Shown here piece after piece: positions 37,649 to 45,251 of a stretch of 64,000 nucleotides of DNA. How positions within the stretch are numbered: position 1 is the first letter of the stretch; every line of letters begins with the position of its first letter. The notes under the pieces are model-generated. The model was not told where the DNA came from and made no database searches. It saw nothing but the letters and a program-made list of their open reading frames with translations. Source of the stretch: Clostridiales bacterium (GTDB lineage: Bacteria > Bacillota > Clostridia > Lachnospirales > Lachnospiraceae); assembly GCA_020860715.1 (NCBI GenBank), contig JAJBTU010000015.1, positions 124,001 to 188,000 on the forward strand, in the 5' to 3' direction. The translations under genes were made by a program, and so were the position numbers.

Positions 37649-37987
37649 CTACGCATCCTCGTTTTTTGGAGACAAATTCTGCTGTGTGTCGCTGCGAAGG
37701 ACTTCTGTCTTTCTATTAGCAGAGGAATATCCCTGTAAATCTGCCAGCCAGACCATAATCTCCTCCAGAACAGAGGTATTCAGCTCATAATAAATATAGT
37801 TTTTGACACGGGTCTCCTCGACCAGTCCGGCTTTTTTTAAAATGCTCAGGTGGTACGAGATGGTTGCACCGGTCATGTCAAAATGGCTCCCGATCTCTCC
37901 GGCGGACAGGCTTTTCTTTTTTAATAATTCCAATATGTCCCGCCGCACAGGGTCTGACAAAGCCTTAAATGTCTCCGCAAAGCCCAA
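37649..37987 (-). CDS. SdpR-like ArsR-family autorepressor
   Basis: This is a 112-residue winged-helix regulator of the ArsR superfamily. It has FAETFKALSDPVRRDILELLKKKSLSAGEIGSHF followed by the recognition helix region TGATISYHLSILKKAGLVEET and the wing KNYIYYELN. No metal-binding cysteines are seen. SdpR represses its own sdpRI operon and is held at the membrane by SdpI when toxin binds; this is family knowledge. Two matched palindromes flank the promoter (38009-38032 and 38066-38087), consistent with autorepression. Its stop lies 20 bases before the sdpI-like start. Confidence 0.88.
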   Translation of the reverse strand: MGFAETFKALSDPVRRDILELLKKKSLSAGEIGSHFDMTGATISYHLSILKKAGLVEETRVKNYIYYELNTSVLEEIMVWLADLQGYSSANRKTEVLRSDTQQNLSPKNEDA

Positions 37988-38008
37988 AAACGCCAGCTCC
38001 TTTCTGCA

Positions 38009-38032
38009 GTATTTAGATTTTTTTCTAAATAC
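38009..38032. promoter_or_regulatory. SdpR-like operator, proximal
   Basis: GTATTTAGA and TCTAAATAC are perfect 9-base arms with a 6-base spacer. The palindrome lies just downstream of the -10 box of the regulator gene. Its 8-base core is repeated with the same spacer at 38066. Confidence 0.75.
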
Positions 38033-38061
38033 TATATACTATAATCTTGAACTTATGTCAA
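38033..38061 (-). promoter_or_regulatory. Promoter of the sdpR-sdpI pair
   Basis: On the minus strand, TTGACA (38056-38061) and TATATA (38033-38038) are 17 bases apart. The two TATTTAGA palindromes bracket it closely, so bound repressor would shut it off. Confidence 0.75.
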
Positions 38062-38065
38062 GCTG

Positions 38066-38087
38066 TATTTAGAAATTATTCTAAATA
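38066..38087. promoter_or_regulatory. SdpR-like operator, distal
   Basis: TATTTAGA and TCTAAATA arms with a 6-base spacer repeat the proximal operator exactly in its core. It overlaps the end of the GH125 gene and lies upstream of the -35 box. Confidence 0.75.
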
Positions 38088-39388
38088 GCCGCAGTAATCC
38101 AGCACCAGCTCCGCAAAGATGGCATTTGCCCAGCCAAACCACGGACGGGAATATTTATCTGGATCATCCGCGTAATACTCTCATGCATAAAACCGGTTCT
38201 TGCGTCGGTATCAGCCATTGCAAGGATCATTTTTCTTTTTTCGTCCCGCTCTTCTGCGGCCAGCCCCTGCATTCCCATGGCCAAATGCCAGACCTTTGAG
38301 CCCGGCGTATGGATACTTCCGATCCCTTCCAGACGGCGGCCTTTAAAATAATAAGGGTTGACTTCGCTTAGGATGACCTTCTTTGTGTTCTGATACAAGG
38401 GATCGTCCGCTGGACAATAGCCCAGATACGGGATGGACAAAAGGCTGGGAATATTTGCGTCGTCCATAATCAGATACTGTCCATATCCATCGACCTCATA
38501 CGCATAAAAAGGTTCCAGCTTATCTCCCATCGGAACCACAGCTTCCTTTTCAATCGCTGCCTGCAGCTCTTTTGCGAAAGCCGCTGCTTCGGAGGCAAGC
38601 GGTACATCCTGATATACGGAAGCTGCAATCTCCGACAGATATTCCAGGATCACAGCCGCAAACATATTGGACGGGATCAGATATCCGTATACACAGGCGT
38701 CATCGCTTGGCCGGAAACCGGACCAGATCAGACCGGTATTCGGTTTTACCAGCGCTCCTTTTCCATTTCTTGAAAGGGTATCGGTATAGACGCAGCTGCT
38801 CCGCTCAAACCGGTAAGGCGACCGGTTTTCATGATCCTGCTCTGTCCGGAACACCCGCAGGATCGTCTTTGCGGCGCTGAGGAACTCTTCCGTAAAATGA
38901 GAGGTTCTGCCGCTGTTTTTCCAGAACAGCCAGGCCAGCTGAACGGGATAACACAGCGAATCGATTTCAAACTTTCTCTCCCACACCTCCGGCTTCATCT
39001 CCGTCCGGTCGTCCTGCCAGCCCTGCCCGTTTGCCGTTTCGTTAAAAGCGTTCGCGTAAGGATCAGTCAGAATACACTGAATCTGCCTCCGGATCAGGCC
39101 CTCCAGTATATCCGCAATCGTTTCGTCCTCTCCTGAAAGGAGCAGGTACGGGCGCACCTGACAGGTTGAATCCCGCAGCCACATCGCCGGAATGTCACCG
39201 GTGATAATAAAGGTTGTCCCATCCTCTTCCCGCCGGATGGTCGTATCAAGCGTACTTTTGAAGCAGTTTTCGAATGTCTGCCCTATCTCCAGTCCATCTT
39301 CTTCAAGCTGTTTTTTTACTGCAGAAATCAGCCGCTTCACAGAGGGTAATTCACTCAACTTTTCTTCTGATATCGAATCCTTATGCAT
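38081..39388 (-). CDS. GH125 exo-alpha-1,6-mannosidase, C terminus frameshifted
   Basis: Family 125 glycosidases remove alpha-1,6-linked mannose. The core is clear: [71 protein letters not shown], and [21 protein letters not shown] prefer the ATG at 39388 because AAAGGAG precedes it; an in-frame ATG at 39433 is alternative. After the GFMHES motif the frame is lost and the protein ends in unrelated residues at 38081. The other frame reads [20 protein letters not shown] and then [10 protein letters not shown], the proper family ending, and stops at 38076. One base is missing near 38174 (AA for AAA). This is either a real inactivating mutation or a sequencing error. It is divergent from the GH3 gene. 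Confidence 0.85.
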   Translation of the reverse strand: MHKDSISEEKLSELPSVKRLISAVKKQLEEDGLEIGQTFENCFKSTLDTTIRREEDGTTFIITGDIPAMWLRDSTCQVRPYLLLSGEDETIADILEGLIRRQIQCILTDPYANAFNETANGQGWQDDRTEMKPEVWERKFEIDSLCYPVQLAWLFWKNSGRTSHFTEEFLSAAKTILRVFRTEQDHENRSPYRFERSSCVYTDTLSRNGKGALVKPNTGLIWSGFRPSDDACVYGYLIPSNMFAAVILEYLSEIAASVYQDVPLASEAAAFAKELQAAIEKEAVVPMGDKLEPFYAYEVDGYGQYLIMDDANIPSLLSIPYLGYCPADDPLYQNTKKVILSEVNPYYFKGRRLEGIGSIHTPGSKVWHLAMGMQGLAAEERDEKRKMILAMADTDARTGFMHESITRMIQINIPVRGLAGQMPSLRSWCWITAAI

Positions 39389-39456
39389 GGGTAATGCTGC
39401 TCCTTTTGATCTTTTTCCTGGTTGTTTATTCATCCTATATCAAATACCTATATCAT

Positions 39457-39493
39457 ATATTTGTAACCGTTCCGTTTTTACAGTTACAAATAT
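39457..39493. promoter_or_regulatory. Operator-like inverted repeat between GH125 and GH3
   Basis: ATATTTGTAAC and GTTACAAATAT are perfect 11-base arms 15 bases apart, close to the GH125 start region. A second GTTAC/GTAAC pair (39580-39584, 39593-39597) overlaps a TACAAT -10 box (39582-39587) that, with TTGTTT at 39560, may drive the GH3 gene. Together they look like sites for one repressor controlling both glycosidases. Confidence 0.5.
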
Positions 39494-39672
39494 ACAGCAT
39501 TTCTGTTATTTTTCAATACTGCAGTACAGATTTGCCAGTATCTTTCATGAAAAAGATTTGTTTTTCCTCAGCTTTCTGTTACAATAAACAGTAACGAAAT
39601 TTGTAAAAACAGGAAGCGGTTGCCTGATCTGCAATCAACTACATTTCCGGAAAGTAAAGGAGGTTCTACACC

Positions 39673-41934
39673 ATGGCAAAAAAGGCAAGTGATCATTTCA
39701 AAACCTGGGCAAACCCCAACGGCCCCGTCATCACCACCATGACACGACCCGTTATCGAAGCTGACGGCCTGTATTTTAAAGACATTGACGGCACCGGCAC
39801 GGTATCAGAAGTCAACGACTGGCGGCTTCCGGCCGCACAGCGCGCTGCAGCGTATGTCAAACAGATGACTGTCGATGAGAAGATCGGACAGCTGTTTATC
39901 TCTGACTGGCGTATGGGGCAAAAATATCCGAACCCGACGTACAAGGATCATGTTGTCACTCCGGATGAATCCGGCATACTGGATGAAGGAGAAGTCTTCA
40001 CAAAGCTGATCTTCGGAGAAATGCATCTGCCCGGCACTTCCACTCTGATCAAAGAGTGGTTTGCCCGTCATACCATTCTCCGTGAAAATGCCGACCCGGA
40101 GGATCTCACCGATTATCTGAACCAGCTTCAGGCTGTGGCGGAGGAATGCGAGCATTTTGTGCCGGTTCAGGCTGCGTCAAATTCCCGGAATGAGAACGGG
40201 GAGGCAGTATTCGGCATGAATGACGCAGGGGGCGTATTCCCCACCTGGCCCGGCACTTTAGGTATCGCGGCAGCCGTAAAGGGAGCAGGCATTGAAGTCG
40301 CCAACCAGTGGGCGGAGGCGATCCGCCGCAGCTGGGAAGCCTGCAACCTGCGCAAGGGTTACATGTATATGGTGGACTGTATGACCGATCCGCGCTGGCA
40401 GAGAAGCTACGGTACATTCGGCGAGGATACGGCTCTGATCTGCGAGATCGCGGAGCATATCATCCCGCGGATTCAGGGAAGCGAAAATGGTGTGACTGCG
40501 GACGGCGTCGCCATGACGACCAAGCATTTCCCGGGCGGCGGTGCGCGTGAAAATGGTTTTGATCCGCACTATGCGGCGGGTCAGTGGAATGTCTACGCAA
40601 CACCCGGCTCTCTTAAAAAATATCATATGCCCGGCTTTGCTGCGGCTGTCGGCAAACATACGTCGTCCATCATGCCCTACTATTCCAAGCCCGCCGCTGA
40701 AAAATCCGCCGCGCAGCAGGATTTTGAAGGGAAGGATATCCCTCTGGAACCCTACGGCTTTGCTTATAACCGGGTGTTTATCCATGACATCCTCCGCGGG
40801 CAGATGGGCTTTCAGGGTTATATCAATTCCGATACCGGCATTGTCCACAATATGAAATGGGGCGTAGAGATGCTGGACGAGCCGGAGCGCATCGGTTTTG
40901 CAGTCAATCATTCCGGCGTTGACCTCATCTCCGGCTTCTTTGACAATGCTTACGGCCGGGAGGCTTATGACCGCGCTAAGAACGGTTACTATGAGACGCA
41001 TGAACTGCCCGAGGGCTTCACGCCTGATATGGTGACGCTGAATGACAAATGCCTGGATCGCGCAGTCACCAGAACGCTGACAGAAATGTTTGAACTTGGT
41101 ATGTTTGAAAATACCTACCGGGACGCGAAAAAATCCGCTGCCCTATGCGAAAATAAAGAGGATCTGGCCAACGCGGACCGCGCCCATCATCAGAGCGTCG
41201 TCCTGCTGAAGAACGACGGCATCCTTCCTCTGACGGCTGAAAAATATGCCGGAAAGAAAGTCTACGCGGAAGCGTTCCACAAGACCGCCGAAGCGGGTGA
41301 GGCTGCTACCAGAGCACTGCGGGATATGCTGGCTGAACTGCCCCTGACTGAAAAGCTGACCCTGACTGATGATTACAACGAGGCGGATATCGCTCTCCTG
41401 TTCGTAAATCCATCCTCCGGCGAGTATTTCTCCGCGACTGCGGGCTATCTGGAACTGGACATCTGTGAGGGGAAAGAGGTACATGATGTGGATTCCTTCT
41501 GCCGCCCTATGGCGGAAACGCATCTGGAAACTACTCTTACCGGAGCGAATAAAATCGCTGCTATCGCCAATGCCGTCCACGCACGCGGCGGCAAGGTCAT
41601 TGCCAATATCAACTTCCATCTCGCGTGGCTGGTGGGCAATGTGGAGCGGTATGCGGATGCTCTGACGGCCGGTTTTGAGACGAATCCGGATGCCACTCTG
41701 GATGTGATGTTCGGACGTTTCGCTCCCGCAGGCAAGCTGCCATTTACCCTGCCAAGGGGGGATGAAGTGCTGGCGGTAAATGAGGATGGCATCTGTATTT
41801 CACCGAATGACGTTCCCGGCTATGATAAAGACCAGTATATGCCCGATGAACTGAAAGATGAGAACGGAAAAGCCTATGCTTACCGCGATGCGGCCGGTAA
41901 TTATTACGAGCTGGATTTCGGACTTACATGGTAA
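39673..41934 (+). CDS. Glycoside hydrolase family 3 protein
   Basis: GH3 enzymes remove beta-linked sugars from glycan ends. The 753-residue protein has a TIM-barrel domain (to about residue 410, with MTVDEKIGQLFISDW, RWQRSYGTFGEDTAL, TTKHFPGGG) and a second alpha/beta sandwich domain (QSVVLLKNDGILPL, FETNPDATLDVMFGRFAPAGKLPFTLPR). The likely nucleophile is the Asp in GYINSDTGIV near residue 386. The fibronectin-like C-terminal domain of many GH3 enzymes is absent. No signal peptide is seen, so it probably acts in the cytoplasm. The substrate is not predictable; pairing with a GH125 mannosidase hints at mannose-containing glycans. GGAGG precedes the ATG. It was probably transcribed alone and ends at a strong terminator. 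Confidence 0.9.
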   Translation: MAKKASDHFKTWANPNGPVITTMTRPVIEADGLYFKDIDGTGTVSEVNDWRLPAAQRAAAYVKQMTVDEKIGQLFISDWRMGQKYPNPTYKDHVVTPDESGILDEGEVFTKLIFGEMHLPGTSTLIKEWFARHTILRENADPEDLTDYLNQLQAVAEECEHFVPVQAASNSRNENGEAVFGMNDAGGVFPTWPGTLGIAAAVKGAGIEVANQWAEAIRRSWEACNLRKGYMYMVDCMTDPRWQRSYGTFGEDTALICEIAEHIIPRIQGSENGVTADGVAMTTKHFPGGGARENGFDPHYAAGQWNVYATPGSLKKYHMPGFAAAVGKHTSSIMPYYSKPAAEKSAAQQDFEGKDIPLEPYGFAYNRVFIHDILRGQMGFQGYINSDTGIVHNMKWGVEMLDEPERIGFAVNHSGVDLISGFFDNAYGREAYDRAKNGYYETHELPEGFTPDMVTLNDKCLDRAVTRTLTEMFELGMFENTYRDAKKSAALCENKEDLANADRAHHQSVVLLKNDGILPLTAEKYAGKKVYAEAFHKTAEAGEAATRALRDMLAELPLTEKLTLTDDYNEADIALLFVNPSSGEYFSATAGYLELDICEGKEVHDVDSFCRPMAETHLETTLTGANKIAAIANAVHARGGKVIANINFHLAWLVGNVERYADALTAGFETNPDATLDVMFGRFAPAGKLPFTLPRGDEVLAVNEDGICISPNDVPGYDKDQYMPDELKDENGKAYAYRDAAGNYYELDFGLTW

Positions 41935-41974
41935 TGCCGTTGGTGGAAAATCTCCTGATATACAACGTAAAGCG

Positions 41975-42010
41975 GAACCCCGATATCGGATGATACCGGG
42001 GTTCTTTTAT
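41975..42010 (+). terminator. Terminator after the GH3 gene
   Basis: GAACCCCG and CGGGGTTC (41975-41982, 41997-42004) pair perfectly, followed by TTTTAT. The adjacent bases extend the stem. Confidence 0.8.
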
Positions 42011-42127
42011 AGAATTTGTAGTAAATAATGATTCTGGTTCTGATCTAACAATTTCATTGTATATTTCTTTCTTTTTTCTCAAAAACTATCTGTGCAGTTG
42101 TGACAAATACAGCGGCAGGAGGTACAA

Positions 42128-42508
42128 ATGAAAAACCGATTTATACGCTGCGGAATGTACGGCTGGTGCATGGAAGTATTCTGGACCGGCCTGCATTCCC
42201 TGATCAACCACGACCCGAAACTGACCGGTGTTTCATCTTTGCGGATGTTTCCCATATACGGGATGGCATCCCTGATTGCTCCGCTTTCTCATGCGCTGAA
42301 AAAATTCAATACATTTACGCGCGGCATCATCTATATGCTGGGGATTTTTGCAGTGGAATATACATCCGGATCATTTTTGAAAAAGAAGGGGAAATGCCCT
42401 TGGGATTACAGTAATTCGCCTTATCAGGTGAATGGCGTTATCCGTCTGGATTACGCGCCAATCTGGTTTTTGACAGGCCTGTTCTTTGAAAGAGCAGCGG
42501 CATCCTGA
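42128..42508 (+). CDS. Small membrane protein of the CmpB-like 'putative ABC transporter permease' family
   Basis: The 126-residue protein resembles Pfam ABC_trans_CmpB proteins, with GMYGWCMEVFWTG near the start, RMFPIYGMASLIAPL, GIFAVEYTSGSFLKKKGKCPWDYS and a final hydrophobic segment. About four membrane helices are likely. Despite the family name there is no evidence here of an ABC transporter: no ATPase lies nearby. Its role is unknown. GGAGG precedes the ATG. It converges with leuS, with a shared terminator between. Confidence 0.75.
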   Translation: MKNRFIRCGMYGWCMEVFWTGLHSLINHDPKLTGVSSLRMFPIYGMASLIAPLSHALKKFNTFTRGIIYMLGIFAVEYTSGSFLKKKGKCPWDYSNSPYQVNGVIRLDYAPIWFLTGLFFERAAAS

Positions 42509-42523
42509 ACAGGAAACCTTTGA

Positions 42524-42564
42524 AAAACGCCGCAAAAGAATTGGCTTCTGCGGCGTTTTCTCTT
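42524..42564. terminator. Bidirectional terminator between the small membrane gene and leuS
   Basis: AAAACGCCGCA and TGCGGCGTTTT (42524-42534, 42549-42559) form an 11-bp stem with A and T runs on opposite sides, suited to ending transcription from both strands. Confidence 0.85.
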
Positions 42565-42588
42565 CCATATCATATATACCTTATTATT

Positions 42589-45081
42589 TTACTTTACGAC
42601 CAGGTTCACTATCTTCTTCGGCACGTAGATTTCCTTGACAATGTTTCCGGAAAGTTTAGCGCCCAGCGCTTCCTTTCCTCTGGCAATCGCGTCTTCTTTT
42701 GAGATGTCAACCGGGATGGTGATAACAGCTTTTGTCTTGCCGTTTAACTGTACCGGAATCTCGATCTCATCCTCTTTCATCGCTTCCTCATCCGCCTTCG
42801 GCCATTCGGTATGGAAAACAGAATCGGTATGTCCGTACATCTCCCACAGCTCTTCGGTGATATGAGGAGCGAACGGAGCCATCAGAGTGATGAAAGTTTC
42901 GATGGTCTCTTTGTCGATCCCGCCGGTCTTCTTTGCAAGGTCGATCAGCTTGTTGTTGTACTCCATGAAACCGGAGATTACGGTATTGAGGCTGAAATTT
43001 TCCAGACGCTGCGTGATGTCATAGACCAGCTTGTGACGAATCTTGACCATCTCTTTTGTCTCGGCCACATTCGCCTCCAGACTGTCGCATGCCAGCTTCC
43101 AGAAACGGTTCAGGAAGCGGTATACGCCGTCGATGCCGCGGTCGTCCCATTCGGCGTCGAGTTCCGGCGGTCCCACGAACAGCTCATACATGCGCAGGGA
43201 ATCGCAGCCATAGTCGCGCACAAGGTCGTCCGGGGAAACTACATTGCCCTTGGACTTGCTCATCTTAATGCCGTTCTTACCGGTGATCATGCCCTGATTG
43301 AACAGCTTCTGGAACGGCTCATCAAAGTCGATCACGCCGATGTCGCACAGGAACTTGGTGTAGAAGCGGGAGTACAGAAGATGCAGCACCGCATGCTCCA
43401 CCCCGCCGATATACATATCGACCGGCAGATATTTATCTGCTTTCTCGCGGGAAACCAGCTCTTTGTCGTTTTTGTTGTCCACATAGCGCAGGAAGTACCA
43501 GGAAGATCCGGCCCACTGTGGCATCGTGTTCGTTTCGCGTTTTGCGTCCGCTCCGCAGACCGGGCACTTGCAGTTCACCCACTCGTCGATCGCAGCCAGC
43601 GGCGATTCGCCTGTGCCGGTCGGCTCATAGGATTCCACATCAGGCAGGCGCAGCGGGAGTTCCTCTTCCGGCACCGGAACATTGCCGCAGTGCGGACAGT
43701 GGATGATCGGGATTGGTTCACCCCAGTAGCGCTGACGGGAGAATACCCAGTCACGCAGTTTGTAATTGACCGTTGCGCGGCCGATGCCCATCTTCTCAAT
43801 GATATGAGACGCTTCTTTTTTCAGAACAGCGGATTCCATGCCGTTCCACTCGCCGGAATTGATCATCGTACCGGAAGCAGCCGTATAGGCCTCGGTCATA
43901 TTTTCAATCTCCTGGCCATCCTTGGCGATGACCTGAATGATCGGGATATTAAATTTCGTCGCAAACTCAAAGTCGCGGTCGTCGTGTGCCGGAACGCACA
44001 TGATCGCGCCGGTACCATAATCCGCCAGTACGTAATCAGACAGCCAGATCGGAATCTTTTTGCCGTTCAGCGGATTGATCGCGTAGGAGCCGGTAAACAC
44101 GCCCGTCTTCTCTTTGTCCTGCATACGGTCTACGTTGGAACGCATTGAAGAGTCAAAGATATACTGCTCGACCGCTTCCTTCGTCTCCGGCGTCGCTAAA
44201 GACGCGGCAAGCGCATGCTCCGGTGCAAGCACCATAAAGGTCGCTCCGTGAAGCGTATCCGGACGCGTTGTATAGACCGTAATCTTTTCATCACGGCCTT
44301 CAGCAGCGGCCAAATGCGAAGCATTTTTTTCATCGCCGCTGCGTTCTGCCGCCGAGCTCGGCGAGGGGGCGGGTCGATATACCGGGAAGTCCACTTCCGC
44401 CCCGTAAGACTTGCCGATCCAGTCGGTCTGCATCTTCTTAACCTTCTCCGGCCAGTCCAGCTTGTCCAGATCGTTCAGCAGACGATCCGCGTATTTCGTG
44501 ATGCGCAGCATCCACTGACGCATGTTTTTCTTTGTCACCGGGGAGCCGCAGCGCTCACAGCAGCCATTGACGACTTCCTCATTTGCCAGACCGGTCTTGC
44601 AGGACGGACACCAGTTGATCGGGAATTCCTTCTCATAGGCAAGCCCATTTTTGAACATCTGTACAAAGATCCACTGTGTCCACTTGTAGAACTCCGGATC
44701 CGTCGTGTTGACCTCGCGGTCCCAGTCATAGATCGCCGAGATATCTTTGATCTGCTTCTTGATATTTTTTACATTTTCCGCTGTTGAAATTGCCGGATGA
44801 ACGTGATTTTTAATCGCATAATTCTCTGCCGGCAGACCGAACGCGTCCCATCCCATTGGATGGATCAGATAATAGCCCTGCATCATCTTATAACGGCTCC
44901 AGACATCGGAAATCACGTATCCTCTCCAGTGTCCTACATGAAGACCATTGCCGGACGGATAGGGAAACATATCCAGACAGTAATATTTCGGCTTCTTTCC
45001 ATCGTCAACATTGACCGGGTGCTCCTCCCAGCGCGCTCTCCATTTCTGCTCGATAGCTCTGTGGTTGTACGGTGCTGCCAT
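42589..45081 (-). CDS. leuS: Leucyl-tRNA synthetase
   Basis: LeuS charges tRNA-Leu and edits mischarged products. The 830-residue protein has the HIGH signature (PYPSGNGLHVGHW), zinc-like cysteine pairs (CPSCKTG and CERCGSP), an editing CP1 domain (YTTRPDTLHG), and KMSKSKGN. It is about 26 residues longer than the Bacillus enzyme. The excess is a low-complexity stretch, RPAPSPSSAAERSGDEKNAS and following (residues about 235-262), placed just before the TTRPDT editing motif. The DNA of that stretch is a cluster of palindromes. The remaining core is normal, so the enzyme should work. It is a single-gene unit on the minus strand, ending at the shared terminator. Confidence 0.97.
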   Translation of the reverse strand: MAAPYNHRAIEQKWRARWEEHPVNVDDGKKPKYYCLDMFPYPSGNGLHVGHWRGYVISDVWSRYKMMQGYYLIHPMGWDAFGLPAENYAIKNHVHPAISTAENVKNIKKQIKDISAIYDWDREVNTTDPEFYKWTQWIFVQMFKNGLAYEKEFPINWCPSCKTGLANEEVVNGCCERCGSPVTKKNMRQWMLRITKYADRLLNDLDKLDWPEKVKKMQTDWIGKSYGAEVDFPVYRPAPSPSSAAERSGDEKNASHLAAAEGRDEKITVYTTRPDTLHGATFMVLAPEHALAASLATPETKEAVEQYIFDSSMRSNVDRMQDKEKTGVFTGSYAINPLNGKKIPIWLSDYVLADYGTGAIMCVPAHDDRDFEFATKFNIPIIQVIAKDGQEIENMTEAYTAASGTMINSGEWNGMESAVLKKEASHIIEKMGIGRATVNYKLRDWVFSRQRYWGEPIPIIHCPHCGNVPVPEEELPLRLPDVESYEPTGTGESPLAAIDEWVNCKCPVCGADAKRETNTMPQWAGSSWYFLRYVDNKNDKELVSREKADKYLPVDMYIGGVEHAVLHLLYSRFYTKFLCDIGVIDFDEPFQKLFNQGMITGKNGIKMSKSKGNVVSPDDLVRDYGCDSLRMYELFVGPPELDAEWDDRGIDGVYRFLNRFWKLACDSLEANVAETKEMVKIRHKLVYDITQRLENFSLNTVISGFMEYNNKLIDLAKKTGGIDKETIETFITLMAPFAPHITEELWEMYGHTDSVFHTEWPKADEEAMKEDEIEIPVQLNGKTKAVITIPVDISKEDAIARGKEALGAKLSGNIVKEIYVPKKIVNLVVK
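44304..44378. repeat. In-frame palindromic insertion inside leuS
   Basis: Three palindromes lie close together. CAGCGGC (44304-44310) pairs with GCCGCTG (44335-44341). AAATGCGAAGCATTT (44312-44326) lies inside that. GCCGAGCTCGGC (44351-44362) is a perfect 12-base palindrome. The region matches the extra residues in the LeuS editing domain. It looks like a short REP-type or similar palindromic element that inserted without breaking the frame. I saw no second copy in the window. Confidence 0.5.
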
Positions 45082-45251
45082 TTTTTCACTCCTCCATTAT
45101 AACCGGATATTCAATCCGGGATTTCCTGATTTTGTAACATGCCATATCACTCAACCGCTATTCTATGCCCGAATCACAGGCTTTGTCAAGAAAAATCAGC
45201 AGGTTGTACCTCGTTTATACCATGCAGGCAAGCGAATGGATAACATGCACG

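Noticed and set aside
42811..44148. Long plus-strand open frame (445 codons) opposite leuS
   Set aside because: It lies entirely antisense to an intact, highly conserved leuS, and its protein has no recognisable features; it is a frame shadow.
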